DNA of 64,000 bases from Hippopus hippopus (GCA_946811185.2 OX328099.1:21169859-21233858), one strand, 5' to 3'; numbered from the stretch's first letter, positions 1 to 12,123 are shown. The notes: a model not told the origin generated them from the letters alone. Numbers and translations: made by a program.

Positions 1-280
1 AACATCGAAGTCATGGAATCCTGGCTTCTACCTGGCTACAGAGCTCCAGATACGGGGGAGAGATGGTATTCTAAATCCATTATTTCTCTGTCAAACCTTA
101 TGTTGTGGGTACACATTAGAATCGTCTCGTTAGACGATTCTAATGCATACCCGTAACATAGGGTTTAGTGCAGAATAATTAATATTTTTAATTTTAAAAT
201 CAAAATCACTCCCTCTATCTGGAGCCCTGTGGCTAGGCACCTGAGTTTATGTATAAAAGGCAAACCTAACTTTATTTCAG

Positions 281-382
281 TACCAGTAGCATGGGTGGGT
301 CAAGGAGCAGTCCTGGGAGTCGCTAGTGTTTTTGCTTCTAATATGACAGCAAAGAATCCGGAAAATGTTTATGCACAGTTTA
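281..382 (+). CDS. Membrane protein gene, antepenultimate exon
   Basis: Acceptor TTTATTTCAG precedes the exon and donor GTAAGT follows it. It encodes 33 full codons from Pro to Phe, including WVGQGAVLGV, and leaves one base (A) for the next codon. Confidence 0.7.
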
Positions 383-3300
383 GTAAGTAGGAGTTTCGTA
401 ATTAAACCCCTTCCCCCCTTCCTAAAAAAATGGGTGGGATAGAACTGGTTAGCTCCACTGGCCAAAGGCCAGCGGGCTTATGTCATGGCCTGTTGTCTGT
501 CGTCCGTCTGTCTGTGCGTTAACTTTTATTTTAAACTTCTTCTTCTCTGAAACTACCCAGCCAATTTTGATGAAACTTCACAGCAATGATCCTGCCATAG
601 TCCTCTTCAGAATTTTTGGAAAGAATTTAATTCCTTCAAAAACTCTGGTTGCCATGGCAACAAAACTTAAAAATATTGAAAATCTTTGAAAATCTTGTCT
701 GAAACCATAAGGCCTAGGGCTACCAAATTTGGCATGTAGCTTTATCTAGTAGACCTCTATCAAGTTTCTTCAAATTATAGCCCTGGGGTCAAATTTGACC
801 CCGCCCCGGGGGTCACAAGTTTTACATAGGCTTATATAGAGAAAACTTTAGAAATCGCCCTGCACCTAGCCATAAGGCCTAGGGTTACCAAATTTTGCAT
901 GTGGCTTTATCTAGTGGGCCTCTACCAAGAATGCCCAACTTATAGCCCTGGGGTCAAATTTGACCCCACCCCAGGGGGTCACAAGTTTTACATAGGCTTA
1001 TATAGTGAAAACTTTAGAAATCTCCCTGCACCTAGTCATAAGGCCTAGTGCTACCAAATTTTGCATGTGGCTTTATCCAGTGGGCCTCTACCAAGAGTGC
1101 CCAACTTATAGCCCTGGGGTCAAAATTGGCCCCGCCCCAGAGGTCACAATTTTTATATGGGCTTATACAGACAAAACTTTAGAAATCTCCGTGTACTCAG
1201 TCATAAGGCCTACGGTTACCAAATTTTGCATGTGGCTTTATCTAGTGGGCCTCTACCAAGAGTACCCAAATTATAGCCCTAGGGTCGAATTTGACCCCAC
1301 CCCAGGGTCAGAAGTTTTACATGGGCTTATGTAGTGAAATCTTTAAAAATCTTCTTGTTAATTACCATAAGAACTTGGGCTACCAATTGTAGTCCTGTCT
1401 CAGGGGTCTTGTGTTCAAAATCAGTTGGCCAAGTATTGTAATGTTTGGCATGTAGGGATTTTACGTATTAGCCAGTGGAGCAATACAGGGCCATCATGGC
1501 CCTCTTGTATTAGATTGTCTTCCTGTCTGTCTATCTGTCTGTCTTTGTGTGTTTTTTTTTTACTCCTACAGCTTTTACTGTTTTGGTTTATTTTTTCTTT
1601 TTAATTGGAAGCCTTCCTTCCCTGGTAACTTATGTACCAGCAACTATAAAAGTGATTGTTTGACCACAACATTAACTATGGCCCTTGAAATTTCTGCCCA
1701 GATCCATAGACAAGGAACCTTCTTATAGTGGGAGGTATTGTGGGTCGGCAACAGTTCTAGTTTTGCATTCTTCATGTGCTGTAGTGAAATCTTATCATCA
1801 CCAGACAACATAATTTTAGACTTGTCTAATTTGCAAGCCTTTGAGGATTGTGACAAATTTAATGTGACTTAATTTATGGATTTTTCATTGGAAGGGTATG
1901 AATAATTTTTTGGAAAAAGTAGTTAATGCTGATTACCAGTATTTCCTCTTCTCCTACAAAAGGCTTCATTGTAAATTTTGTGGTAAAGGGTATATGAAAG
2001 CACATACGATAATGTATTTATTTCAGACTTTGGTCATTGATGGCTGTCATAAAGGGAATCTATGCTAGAAGGGCTGGTAACCCTCAAAATGTTTTTGACA
2101 CCGTTGTGCCCCATTTTTTCTCATTTTTTTTTTGCATGCTGGAAAAGCAAATGAAAAAATAGTCCAACATTGTCATCAAGTAGCCCTAACCCTGATAGTG
2201 GGACATTCCCAAAAGCCTTGAGGAAATTCCAGTGCAAAATCTAACAATACGTTCAGAGGCTATGTACTGTATCTGATTTACTCTTTACCGTACAAGTTTT
2301 AACGACCATAGGAAAGAAGGCTTTTGAAAACATTGGGGGGAAAAGGAGAAAATGCTGGTAACCAGCATTTTCCCCTTTTCCCACAATGTTTTCTATTCTG
2401 TCAGAGACAAATTTCAATCTTAGTTACATTTGATTTGTTGTTTGCAAATGCTTCCAATTTGGATATGTCCAACATTTTATTGTTTGGTAAAGAGTTTACC
2501 CTTCACCATACAATCCAGTGTTCCTACTACCGTTAGGGAGACGGGTATTTAGAAACATCTTTGGAAAAGGAGAAAATGCTTGTATCTAGCATTTTCTTCT
2601 TTTCCCACAATGTTTTCTACCATAAAAGAAGTCTTCAGCTAATTGATGTGCTGTTGTCTGCATATGCTTTGAATTTTTCTCTTACTCTTACCTTTCTTAT
2701 CAAGTGAGTGTCTATTGCTATTGCCTTGATATATTCAAAGTTAAATAATTTTTAAAATTTTGTGTGATTATTAACTTTGAATAGCCCCCTATAACGCTTT
2801 ATAAAACAATCCTGTGTTTTAATGACTCTCGGGAAAGAGGCTTTTAAGAAATCTTGGGAAAAGAAGAAATTACTGGCATCCAACATTTTCTACTTTTCTT
2901 ACAATGTTTTCTACCCTTTTAAAGACAAATCCATCATTTGACCCACATTTAACTCTTACATTTAACTCTGTAACTGAACCAGACAAAAAGCTTTTAGACT
3001 TGTTCAAATTGAAAGCAGACAGCAAAATAAAGGTGAATCAAAAACTGAAATTTGTTTTTGGAAGGGTGGAAAACACTATGGGCAAAAGAGAAAATACTGG
3101 TTTACCAGCAATATCTCCTTTTCCCACTGTTTCAAAAGGCTTTTTTCTCCGGGTCGTTCAAACTTGGGATTGTTTGGTATGGGGTTAACCCTTTACCGCA
3201 TAATGCCTACTTTTAACAACCCTGGGAAAGAAGCCTTTTGAAAACATTGTTGGAAAAGGAGAAAATGCTGGTAACCAGCATTTTCTCCTTTTCCCACAAT

Positions 3301-6300
3301 GTTTTCTACCCTATCAAAGAAAAATTGCACCATTTGAGCCACATTGAAATTGTCTTCTGCAAATGCTTTAATTTGGACAAGGCTAAAATTTTGTCGTCTA
3401 GTAAAGGGTTAATGTGTAGTTTCAGTTTGGACAGGTCTGAAATTTTGTCAATTAGGGAAGAGGTAATCAGCATCCTACAGATTGTTAGTGTACTATTTGA
3501 TAATACAATAAGAATGTCATCTTTTCACTATTTATTCCATCAGGCCCTGTTGCCCAGTCAGTGATATACTGGGCTTGGAACCCATGTGTTACTGGTTTGA
3601 TTCCTCAGCTTGTCCAATTTCTGAGGGTTGATAATAGTCATTGTTTAGGGTTACTGGGTAGATGATAGTCATTGTGACAGGATTGATTCCTTTTTTGCTG
3701 CTGAACATTGTTTCAATGATGTTTATATGGAAAAGCTGCAAATGGCCTGGGAAGAATATTGTAAGTAGTACATGTACTGGTATAAAAACTCCAAAAAAGC
3801 ATCCATGGGTAGGTGATGTGGCTGGCATGATATGTCTTTAATAATGTAGAACACAGTGATAAACTCCATAGAATAAATCAATCTTCTCTTCATTTCAGTC
3901 CTGAGCTTTCTTTATTTTTACAATGGAACACAAGAAATTTATACGAGACCAAAGCTTGCTGCCTCCATAGCTCCAGTAGTGGCATTAACGTAAGTTCTTT
4001 TTTTTTATTACAAAGGGCTTTTTTAAACTTTTATCAAAGGACCAAATAAAAAGATTTTACACCTGCCCAAGTTGAAAGCATTTGTGACACATAAAATGTG
4101 GCTAGGATGTTGGGATTTCTCTTTCAAAGGGCAGAAAACATAATTGGGAAAGGAGAAAATGCTGGTTACCAGTATTTTCTTTTCTTTTTTTCCCTCACAG
4201 TGTTTTAAAAAGTTTTCACATCTTCTTTCTCAAGGTTGTTAAAAGTCTAGATTGTGTACTAAAGGGTTACCTGGTCACAAAACCAGCCCATGTGTAAACA
4301 CCCCTGATGAATAAAAGCCCTTGAAAATATTGATGGAGAAGAAGAGGCTGTTTACCAGCTTTATCTCCTTGTAGTGCATTGAACTTGGTACATTTCTTTC
4401 TTAAGATTGAGGATAGTCGTTGCAACAGGATTCATTCCTGTTTCACCACTGATTTTTCTTTGGACATTGATCATGTGAGAAAGTAGCCATTGGTTTTGAA
4501 AGAATATTGTGCAAAGTGCTGGTAAAAGAAAATCTAGGAAAGTATGGATAAGGACAATGGCCACCATGATATATGTAGAAGTGGCGATAAACACCATACA
4601 ATTTACAGTATGTTTTTTCTGTAGTGTTTTCAAAAGCTTCATTTTCCAGGTTTGTTAAAACTCAGGATTGATTGATTTAGTGTTGAAGGAACAGTAACCA
4701 TTTTGTTCAGAGAGGATAAGTACTGGAATCATAATATTATTGACTTCAGCACTAACCTTACCTAGTAAAATATTGCTATTTTTATTTCATGCTTTCCGGT
4801 AGTTTATTGAAAAATAACGGTAAAATATTTTCGGTATTTCATGGTTACGACCAGTGAAAAATACCAATTGTATATTCTAACTCTTAAATTGAAGGCAGAA
4901 ACAGTAGTTCCCACGCCCAAGTTACCTAGGAAAATGCCTCTCAACGAGATGGAAATATGGCATAATTTACAGTCGAAATTTATTTCATCTTGTTAACATC
5001 ATCGGCAATATTTTCACTCGTGGCTGCACCACTTGTGAAAATATTACCGATGATGTTCACTCGATGAAATAAATTTCAATCTTTCTCCGTAAAAACCAAA
5101 TATCCTCCATTTATTCCTTAAAGAAAAAGGCTTTCCAAAACAAAGTTGGAGAAATATGAATTTACTTTAACCCTTTACCACACAATCCCGAATTTTAACG
5201 ACCCTAACAAGGAAGGCTTTTGAAAACATAGTAACTAGCATTTTCTCCCTTTCCCACCATGTTTTCTACCCTACCCTAAACAAATTTCAGTTCTTGAGTC
5301 ACCTTTATTTTGTCGTCTGCAAATGCTTTCAATTTGGACTAGTCTAAAATTTTGTCGTCTGGTAAAGAGTTAAACACAACATACTTACCCTATCATATAG
5401 AAATCCCATCATTTGAGCCTCATTATACCCTTTTACCTTACAATCCCGAATTTTAACCACCCTAAGAAATATGTGAGAAAATGCTGAGAAACATTGTGAG
5501 AAAAGGGGGGAAATACTGGTAACTAGCATTTTCTCCTTTTCCAACATTATATTCTACACTTTCAAAGGCAAAGTTCATCATTTGAGCTAGGTGCAGGGTG
5601 TGATCTGCACAAGCTTCCAATATGGAAGAATCTAAAGTCTTGTCATCTGGTAAAGAGTTGATTAAACTGTTGTGTAACAAAATGATAAATATCTTCTAAA
5701 GACAGGGAGGCAGATTAACTCTTTACCAAACAACAAAATTTTAGACTGGTCCAAATTGAAACCATTTGCAGACAACAAAATTAATGTGACTCAAAAATTG
5801 AAATTTGTTCTGGGAAGGGTGGAAAACAAAGTGGGAAAAGGAGAAAATGCTGGTTACAAGCATTTTCTTCTTTTCCCACAATGTTTTCAAAAGGCTTCTT
5901 TCTTAGAGTCGTGAAAACCAGGGATTGTTTGGTAAAGAGTTAACCCGTATCCTGCTAAATAACTAAATGGAAATTTTCAATTTGATAGTAAAAAGCCAAA
6001 TATTGCTATTTCAAGGTTATGTTTTGGGGAATACTATCTCCTAATCAGACAGTGTAGATCCAAGATCAGACAGCACATTCTGTGCAGTCTGCTCTTGGTT
6101 TATACTGTTTGAAAAAGGTCAGTGAGTCCTGCTTAGCTGCCTAGGGGTTAAGTACTCAAATAAGGTGACAGTCATTAAAGGAAAACATACAAACATTTCC
6201 TTGACAGATTACAAATTGAAAACAGTGAAGGGAAGTAACCCAATGACATTTCTAGAAAAGCCACAGATCCTAGGTGCTCTATTTTTAGATCACTTGGGAA

Positions 6301-6991
6301 CATTTCTGCATCCTAGAAAAAATATCCTCATCAATAGGTCTCTTCTGGTTAAAAAGTCAAAATTTTAAACATTGGTCACCATCTACACTGGAGAAATCCT
6401 CAATTGTTTTTCAATGAACAATATGGTAGGCTGAAACCGGCTTTGTATGTGCTCCTATCACTAATGTAAATGAATAGCAGAGGAGTAGGTTATATACTTA
6501 TGAAAATTTATTGTCATACAGACTTAACTAATCTGTTGATGCCAGTTCTTTACCACACCAAAAGGTTTCAGACTTGTCCAAATAAGAAAAAAAATGCAGA
6601 ATGAATGCGATTCAAAAATTGGAATTTGTTTTTGGAAGGGTAGGAAATATTGTGGGAAACAGGAAAAAATGCTAGTTACCAGCATTTTCTCCTTTTTCCC
6701 ATAATGTTTTCAAAAGCCCTTTCCATTAGGGTTGTGAAAACTGGGGTGTTGTAAAGAGATCAGAGTATGGCACATTTATTTAAAGGCAGTAAAGCACTGT
6801 AGGGCCATCATGGCCCTCTTGTTCAACCATGCCATCAAAAGCATTTTCATCAGGGTTTTTAAAATATGGAAATGTTGGGGAAAGGGTTAATTGACACTTT
6901 AAATAATGCTTTTCTATATTGCAGTGGATTCAATCTGGCAAGATGTGTCTATGTATTATACCACAAGGATGAACCACAGAGAGTAATTTAG
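281..6991 (+). CDS. Unidentified multi-pass membrane protein, C-terminal three exons (partial)
   Basis: Three exons join in frame: 281-382, 3899-3989 and 6925-6991. Each junction has a consensus acceptor (TTTCAG, TTTCAG, TTGCAG) and the first two exons end at GTAAGT donors. Phases agree: 281 completes a split codon from an exon off the left edge, and the other junctions rebuild Ile and Thr. The 86 residues ending at TAG contain at least three hydrophobic stretches: one around AVLGVASVF, one around ILSFLYFY, and one running from IAPVVALT into CVYVLYHK. A short charged tail (KDEPQRVI) follows. A possible N-glycosylation site (NMT) lies after the first stretch and another (NGT) after the second. 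I do not recognise the family. AATAAA near 7404 could serve as the poly(A) signal. The coding call is fairly sure; the function is unknown. Confidence 0.7.
453..1525 (+). mobile_element. Hairpin-ended element with 165-bp tandem body
   Basis: Begins GCTCCACTGGCCAAAGGCCA and ends with the palindrome GGGCCATCATGGCCCTCTTG. The middle is a tandem array (see 705-1365). No transposase is visible. Confidence 0.6.
705..1365 (+). repeat. Tandem repeat, about 165 bp x 4
   Basis: CCATAAGGCCTA recurs at 705, 870, 1036 and 1201, with a diverged fifth start at 1365. Each unit contains CCAAATTTTGCATGTGGCTT and TGGGGTCAAATTTGACCCC. Confidence 0.88.
2278..2497 (-). repeat. TTAA-HP MITE
   Basis: Near complete. 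Termini are CTCTTTACC and GGTAAAGAG; the hairpin centre is intact around 2347-2390. Confidence 0.85.
2494..2690 (-). repeat. TTAA-HP MITE, degenerate
   Basis: Abuts the previous copy, sharing its end. The far terminus is lost. Confidence 0.7.
2794..2966 (-). repeat. TTAA-HP MITE, truncated
   Basis: Short arm and diverged hairpin remain; the long arm breaks off after the CATTTGACCCACATTTAA segment. Confidence 0.7.
2973..3188 (+). repeat. TTAA-HP MITE
   Basis: Long arm first; the right end GGGTTAA is shared with the next copy. Confidence 0.8.
3185..3412 (-). repeat. TTAA-HP MITE, full length (reference copy)
   Basis: 228 bp from TTAACCCTTTACC to GTAAAGGGTTAA. The short arm reads TTTTAACAACCCTGGGAAAG, then the hairpin, then the long arm with TTGTCTTCTGCAAATGCTTT. 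Confidence 0.95.
3550..3872 (+). repeat. tRNA-derived SINE
   Basis: Head with a B-box-like GGTTTGATTCC, then the family body (GTGACAGGATTGATTCC ... GGGAAGAATATTG) and a tail resembling GATAAACTCCATA. Confidence 0.7.
3899..3989 (+). CDS. Membrane protein gene, penultimate exon
   Basis: Lies between a CATTTCAG acceptor and a GTAAGT donor. It completes an Ile codon, encodes LSFLYFYNGTQEIYTRP and then a hydrophobic run, and ends with AC. Confidence 0.7.
4033..4271 (+). repeat. TTAA-HP MITE, diverged
   Basis: The right hairpin arm is expanded by a T-rich run (TTTTCTTTTCTTTTTTTCCC). Confidence 0.75.
4376..4605 (+). repeat. SINE body and tail
   Basis: GCAACAGGATTCATTCCTGT, GTGCAAAGTGCTGGTAAAAG and the tail GTGGCGATAAACACCATACA. 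Confidence 0.75.
5167..5373 (-). repeat. TTAA-HP MITE with one hairpin arm deleted
   Basis: TTAA at both ends. The centre reads AACATAGTAACTAGCATTTT: most of the left hairpin arm is missing while the right arm is intact. Confidence 0.88.
5425..5663 (-). repeat. TTAA-HP MITE, diverged
   Basis: Both arms and the hairpin are recognisable; the left arm carries a small insertion. Confidence 0.75.
5715..5943 (+). repeat. TTAA-HP MITE, full length
   Basis: TTAACTCTTTACC to GGTAAAGAGTTAA. Its right TTAA is also the left TTAA of a TTAA-2 element. Confidence 0.93.
5940..6151. repeat. TTAA-2 palindromic MITE
   Basis: A second TTAA-flanked family. Its core pairs AGTGTAGATCCAAGATCAGA with GTGCAGTCTGCTCTTGG-type sequence; the right end is TAGGGGTTAA. 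Confidence 0.78.
6545..6763 (+). repeat. TTAA-HP MITE
   Basis: Termini eroded; hairpin with GCTAGTTACCAGCATTTT centre. Confidence 0.8.
6830..6894 (+). repeat. TTAA-HP MITE, right-end fragment
   Basis: Only the short arm remains, ending GGGGAAAGGGTTAA; it lies 31 nt upstream of an exon (6925). Confidence 0.65.
6925..6991 (+). CDS. Membrane protein gene, last coding exon
   Basis: Acceptor TATTGCAG. It completes a Thr codon, continues the last hydrophobic segment (GFNLARCVYVLYH) and ends at TAG. Confidence 0.7.
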
Positions 6992-7604
6992 ATGACTGTA
7001 GAAGACAGTATTCAACCGAATTTAGATGACAACATTCAGGGGGAATCTAGATGATAACATTCACAGGATTTATTATTAATCTCTTGTGCACTATTATGTT
7101 ATGAACAGACTAGTAATGACTAATTTGCAAAGTGCTAAGCTCAACTTCAGTTATTTGTATAAAAAAAGGTAGACCTTTGGAAAATAATGGTCATTGTAGA
7201 TAAAAGGTCAGTTTGATCTTTATCTGTGCTGTTCACTATTTTGCAAAACTCTCTTGCAAAAATACCGTTAGAAATTGAAATGTTTGGGTTGAAAAGTCGA
7301 TTTCATTCATTTAGCACTCTTAGAGTTTAAATGGTAACTTTAAAAGAATTTTTAGTCTGTGAGTTTTGTGTTTTAACTGATGAAATATTTCAGTGAGGGA
7401 GTAAAATAAAGGAAACTATAGAAAAGAATATTCTTGTAATTGCAGAGTGCTTGAAGTATAGTTTGAATATCCTGTTTTTTTAAAAAAAAAAAATTGTGAT
7501 AAAAAAATTGCCTTGTGTTTTGATTCATCAGTCCATCACAGCATCAAATCAAATCCCTGTTAGAGGATTAACTCTTCTTTGAAGTTCATATTTCAGTCTG
7601 TTTT

Positions 7605-8275
7605 AAGCTCAGCAGGGTATAAAGTGCTCAAGCTAAGCTCTTGTGATTGTGATGTGTGTACTCTGTGCACTCTGGAGTCCACATTTTCTGTTGACTGCTC
7701 ATGAAACTCGGTCAGAATGTTTGCTTAATATCAGGTAAAAGTTTGAAAAAGAGAACTTTTTGTTACTTTAATGTCTTTCTGGTGAAAGAGTAGGTCACTA
7801 GGTCCAAACAAGAAAAAACCTTTTTGTACAATTCATTTGCCACATTTTCAGCCCAATTGTAATGAATGTTTGCCTTCATAATATTGGGTTAAAACTTGAA
7901 AAAGAGAAATTTTCAGAGAAAAGTGTGTTCAATCTAAAAGCCACATTTTCAGCTCAGTGTTCACAAAACTTAGTCAGGATGTTTGTCTTGATAATTTAAG
8001 ACAAGATGGAAAATCAGTCACATGAAGCCAAAAGTAGGTCTGTGAGTAATACCCAGAAAATGTGCTGTGTGTACTCTACAGGCCTAAACACCATCAGTCT
8101 GATTCTCATGAAATTTAGTCCAAACCTTGACCTCAACAAGTCTTTAAACAATTTTGAAAATGTGTCATCTTAAGTCAAAAAACAGGTTACTAATTCTGAT
8201 CTATGAAGAAACTGTGTGCATTCTAGAGACAACATTGTCATCCAAATGTTCTTGAAATGCTGTAAAAATGTCTAT
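7605..8275 (+). repeat. Diverged copy of a tandem-body element
   Basis: Starts AAAGTGCTCAAGCTAAGCTC; repeats of CATGAAACTCGGTCAGAATG-type text follow, as in the 26.8-kb element. Confidence 0.55.
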
Positions 8276-8279
8276 CAAG

Positions 8280-9478
8280 ACATCTTATCTGTTTTATCAG
8301 AGTTTATGACACAACAGTAAATGTACATTTATTGTTTTATTTATCCATGAGCATATCACCGGGGGAGGGGAGGAAAAGGGACCATAAAATGAATTTCAAG
8401 CTTGGTTTTCCCCTTAATTGGATGGATTAAAGCACACGTGGAACAGATATACAAGCCATGTTTGTGCCCAATCTGTTTCAGACTTTGTTATCCACACAGC
8501 CAAGACAGTATTGGTATGAAAAGACCTTGATGTTGAAACAGAAGCAAAGATATTTGACTTTATAGTAGAAAAATGATCCCAAATGTGATCAGTCACAGTT
8601 TTACAGAAATTAAGCACATCTATAATCTGATTACAAGTAGGTGCATTTCTAAATTACGCTTTTCAATCTGAGAAGTAATTCAATTCTTTTACATGAATTG
8701 TATTTAGTGGTATTTTACAAACCCTGACAGAGTGATCAGCTGTACCTACGAAAGCCGAAAGAAGTATGAATCTGAAGGAATAGTAACACTAAAAACACTA
8801 AGATAATAGAGAAGCTACTTTTCCCACAATAGTTTCAACAACTACTAGTATTAGTTTCAAATTATTAAAGGTTGGTTCTTAATGGAAAGTAAGTACTTCT
8901 ACTGGACTTGCAGATGCCTTTATATATAAAGCAAACTGCATGCTGGAAAGTTACAAATTTTCTCCATATTGTTTTCATTGCTAATGTGATTCCTCAAAGT
9001 TTCTAAAAGTTAAAGGTCAAAAGATATTTGAGTATTTAAAGAATTCTTTGTATCTTGATCGCAAGTTAAAATATTGAAGGATTTCTGTAGCAAAACAATA
9101 AAACCAACAAAGCTAACTAAACGTCAGTCTTTCATTTTATAACTCCGTAAAACCTCGCCTGCAGTTTGAGTATAAATTGTCCTTCCATCTTTGGGAAGAT
9201 CTTTGAAAATTGCAATTTTTAAATCACATTATTTACTCCTTATGACCTATTCATTATAGAGCACAGCAAATTTTTAACAATTTTGGAAAAGGACCAAATT
9301 TGTTTGAGGTTTGATTAAAAATTCAAAAAAGTATGGGAGGAGATGTCTTCAGTCCTTGTTGAAGACCAGTGACGGATGTTGCATGAGTGACCATAACCCA
9401 CTGCAAATGCTCTTATAGACATATTCATTTCTCTTATTCTGCGGTACCTAAGAACAGCATTTTGCACCCATACAGAAG
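8280..9478. other. Intergenic, nothing recognised
   Basis: A+T-rich unique-looking sequence between the membrane-protein gene and TMEM14. I see no exon, RNA gene or repeat of the families above. Confidence 0.4.
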
Positions 9479-9682
9479 TTAACCCTTGGGCTGCTAAGCA
9501 CGACTCGCCTTTTGCGGACAGTGTAGATCAAGGTCAGACTGCACAGAATATGCAGTTTGACCTTACATCTACACTGTCCAATAAGGAGACATTTTCCGCC
9601 CAAAAGTATCTTTGAAATAGCAATATATCAGGACTTTGACTACTGACTTGAAAGTTTTTTTTTTAGTTTTTTAGAAGGTTAA
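9479..9682. repeat. TTAA-2 palindromic MITE
   Basis: TTAACCCTTGGGCTGCTAAG left end; the core is an inverted repeat of GACAGTGTAGATCAAGGTCA around GCACAGAATATGCAG. Confidence 0.82.
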
Positions 9683-9944
9683 GGCTTAAACTGACATCTC
9701 CCACCACAAGACTTCTTTGATTTTGATCAAATTTGGCAAAGTGGCCCATGGATGAGGCTCTTTCAAAGCTGTTCACAGTCATGATGGAATCAACTTATTT
9801 GCAGATTTTTGTTACTGCCTCAAGAACAGGAAAACAACTGAAAATTCTTTCAATATCTTGATTTCTGATTCCATTAGGCCTAGGTCTATTAAAATTTCAA
9901 TGTTTTCGTCTAAATGTCATTATTACATGTCCACAATTATATTG

Positions 9945-10390
9945 TGGACATTATAAATCTTGTAGAAAAAGCAAAGAATGTCCTAATTTTCATTATAGAA
10001 CAAAGGATAAAATATATTCTAAAGATGTTAAACAGATGTAGTTAATTGTTTGAATGGCTCAGTTGATAGAGTAGCTGGACAATATTTTGATGGTCACATG
10101 TCCAAACCCCAGCTGTGGCAATGAATTTTTGTGGTACCTGTACTCTGATGGGGTTTTTCCCCAACTCAGAGTAAACAGTCATGTTGTTATGATTCTTCAT
10201 TACAAAATATCAAATTTATCAATGAAACAGAAAAAAAACACCTTTGGGCAGAAACTTTGACAAATTTATAAATAAATTTATATAAATATTTTATCCTTTG
10301 TTCTGTAATTACAAATGGGAAAAGAAATTGTGCACAAGAAATACGATGACTAGGACATTCTTTGCTTTTTCTACAAGACTATTTCTGTCC
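9945..10390. repeat. Inverted-repeat element carrying a SINE-like insert
   Basis: CTTGTAGAAAAAGCAAAGAA (left) and its complement (right, about 10360-10380) bound the element; GAACAAAGGATAAAATAT and its complement lie further in. Between the arms is a tRNA-like A box (GGCTCAGTTGATAGAGTAGC) and a B-box-like stretch. Confidence 0.7.
10050..10200 (+). repeat. tRNA-like SINE head
   Basis: A-box-like GGCTCAGTTGATAGAGTAGC followed by a diverged B box near CATGTCCAAACCCC. Nested in an inverted-repeat element. Confidence 0.5.
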
Positions 10391-10714
10391 ATATCTTAGT
10401 CCTAATGCCATCTTGATAAAAATGTTTCATTTTGTTAAGATTTTGTGAAAAATTATGTGAAAAAAATCTGGTTGCATGCCTTTTTAATTCTGATTATATT
10501 TTACTGTTAATGGAGATAAATAAATACATACCTTAATCTGAACCTGCACCTTTGCTGGTATACACATACATTTATGTTTCTGACAATTGGTTAAAGCTAA
10601 AATACAAGGGTATCATCATTGGATCATTCAGGTTTTCACAAAGAGTAATAACCATCAATTCTTTTTAACCTTGTCTCTATTACATACCCCTCTTCACATC
10701 TCTGAATTATGCAG

Positions 10715-10840
10715 CATTTGAAAACATTCTGGGAAATGAGAAATTACTTCTAACAGTTTCCATGTGTTTTCTTTCACAATGGAAAACATGTGGAAATTGT
10801 TTAAGTAATTTCTCATTACTTGAACTGGAAGATCTGGCGA
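10715..10840. repeat. Short inverted repeat
   Basis: AAATGAGAAATTACTTC pairs with AAGTAATTTCTCATT across about 70 bp that includes CACAATGGAAAACATGTGG. Possibly a relic MITE. Confidence 0.55.
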
Positions 10841-11167
10841 TTGTGACACTATTTTTCAGGCTTTAATACCATTTCTAAGAATCTTCCTTTTCAATATTAA
10901 AGCCAAATGTTAATGGCAAGAAAAACTCGGTGTCACTACTTTGACTTTATAAGGCTGTTTGTGACAAGCACTTGTAATAGTGATCTGTTGATTATCCTGG
11001 AATGTCTAGGTACAATTTCCACAGAGGCATGAATTGCATCCTGTCCAATCTTTGTATGCCCTTTCTACACAAAAAACAATTTTTGAATGATTGAAGTCAC
11101 ATATCGAAAGCTGTGACTTGAACATCTACAATTCTAGTTAATGTTTTGAATGTGTGCATTATTTCAT

Positions 11168-11203
11168 GCAGACAGACACACAGACAGACAGACACACAGA
11201 CTA
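11168..11203. repeat. CAGA/CACA microsatellite
   Basis: CAGACAGACACACAGACAGA-type run. Confidence 0.8.
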
Positions 11204-11505
11204 CCATCAAATACATGTAGATCTATTTTGTCAGTGTGTAACAAAAATCTGCAGAGGATGCCATATTCTATGTGGTAAAGTTAACAATATTTCTTTATGA
11301 GTTACAACAGTTTTGCATAAAGATAAATTGTGTATTAGAGATACAACCTTTTCATTTTCTCTGCTTGTTGCGGGAATAACATGTATCAAGAAATATTTTC
11401 AGGGCTTATGTAAAATGTAATAGATAACAAAAAAGTGAAAAAGTCAATTTTGATTTAAAGAAAGAGTTACAACCATTTTGCGTTAAAGCCATGATTTGGA
11501 GTTGC

Positions 11506-11877
11506 TACAAGGCCCCGTTTTACCAAGGTAGTTACGAACAAAATTTGCTTAAGTTTTACATAACTATAGTATTGTGGCATATTTCTTTCACGAGGTACGA
11601 GATAATTATCATGATTATTTTAGAAAACTATTGCGATAAATCAAAGTTTCCTGGAAATTTTATCTTTTCATTTTATCTAGATACCAAAGTTTCCTGGAAA
11701 TTTTATCTTTTCATTTTATCTAGATAAAATTTCCAGGAAACTTTGATTTATCACAACAGTTTTCTAAAATAATCATGACAATTATCTCGTATCTCGTGGC
11801 AGAAATATGCCACCATACTATAGTTACGTAGAACTTAAGCAAATTTTGTTCGTAATTACCTTAGTAAAACGGGGCCC
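11506..11877. repeat. 372-bp near-complete palindrome (MITE)
   Basis: The ends GGCCCCGTTTTAC are inverted. The arms run about 165 bp each and meet near 11720 at TATCTAGATAAA. The left arm carries an extra tandem copy of a 46-bp segment (AAAGTTTCCTGGAAATTTTA...), which is the main asymmetry. Confidence 0.88.
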
Positions 11878-12123
11878 AAAAGATTTTGGAGGACAAAACA
11901 TAGTTTTGATGGACATTAAGTTGAAATTAACAACAAAATTTAATTATTCTAAAGAACAAGACAGTTTTTTATCCTGTAATAAAACATGTTTTGCAATTCA
12001 TATTACCAAAATTTGAGGGAAACATGCAGAGAAAACTTGTTTCCAATTTCTTTTCATAATGTAAATTTTCGGCGTTTGTCCCGCATCTGAAATCAGGTCT
12101 GATTTGAGAGGAAAACCTCCAAT

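Noticed and set aside
1005..1334. A 109-codon plus-strand gene
   Set aside because: The unit length of 165 bp is a multiple of three, so the tandem repeat stays open by itself; no family resemblance.
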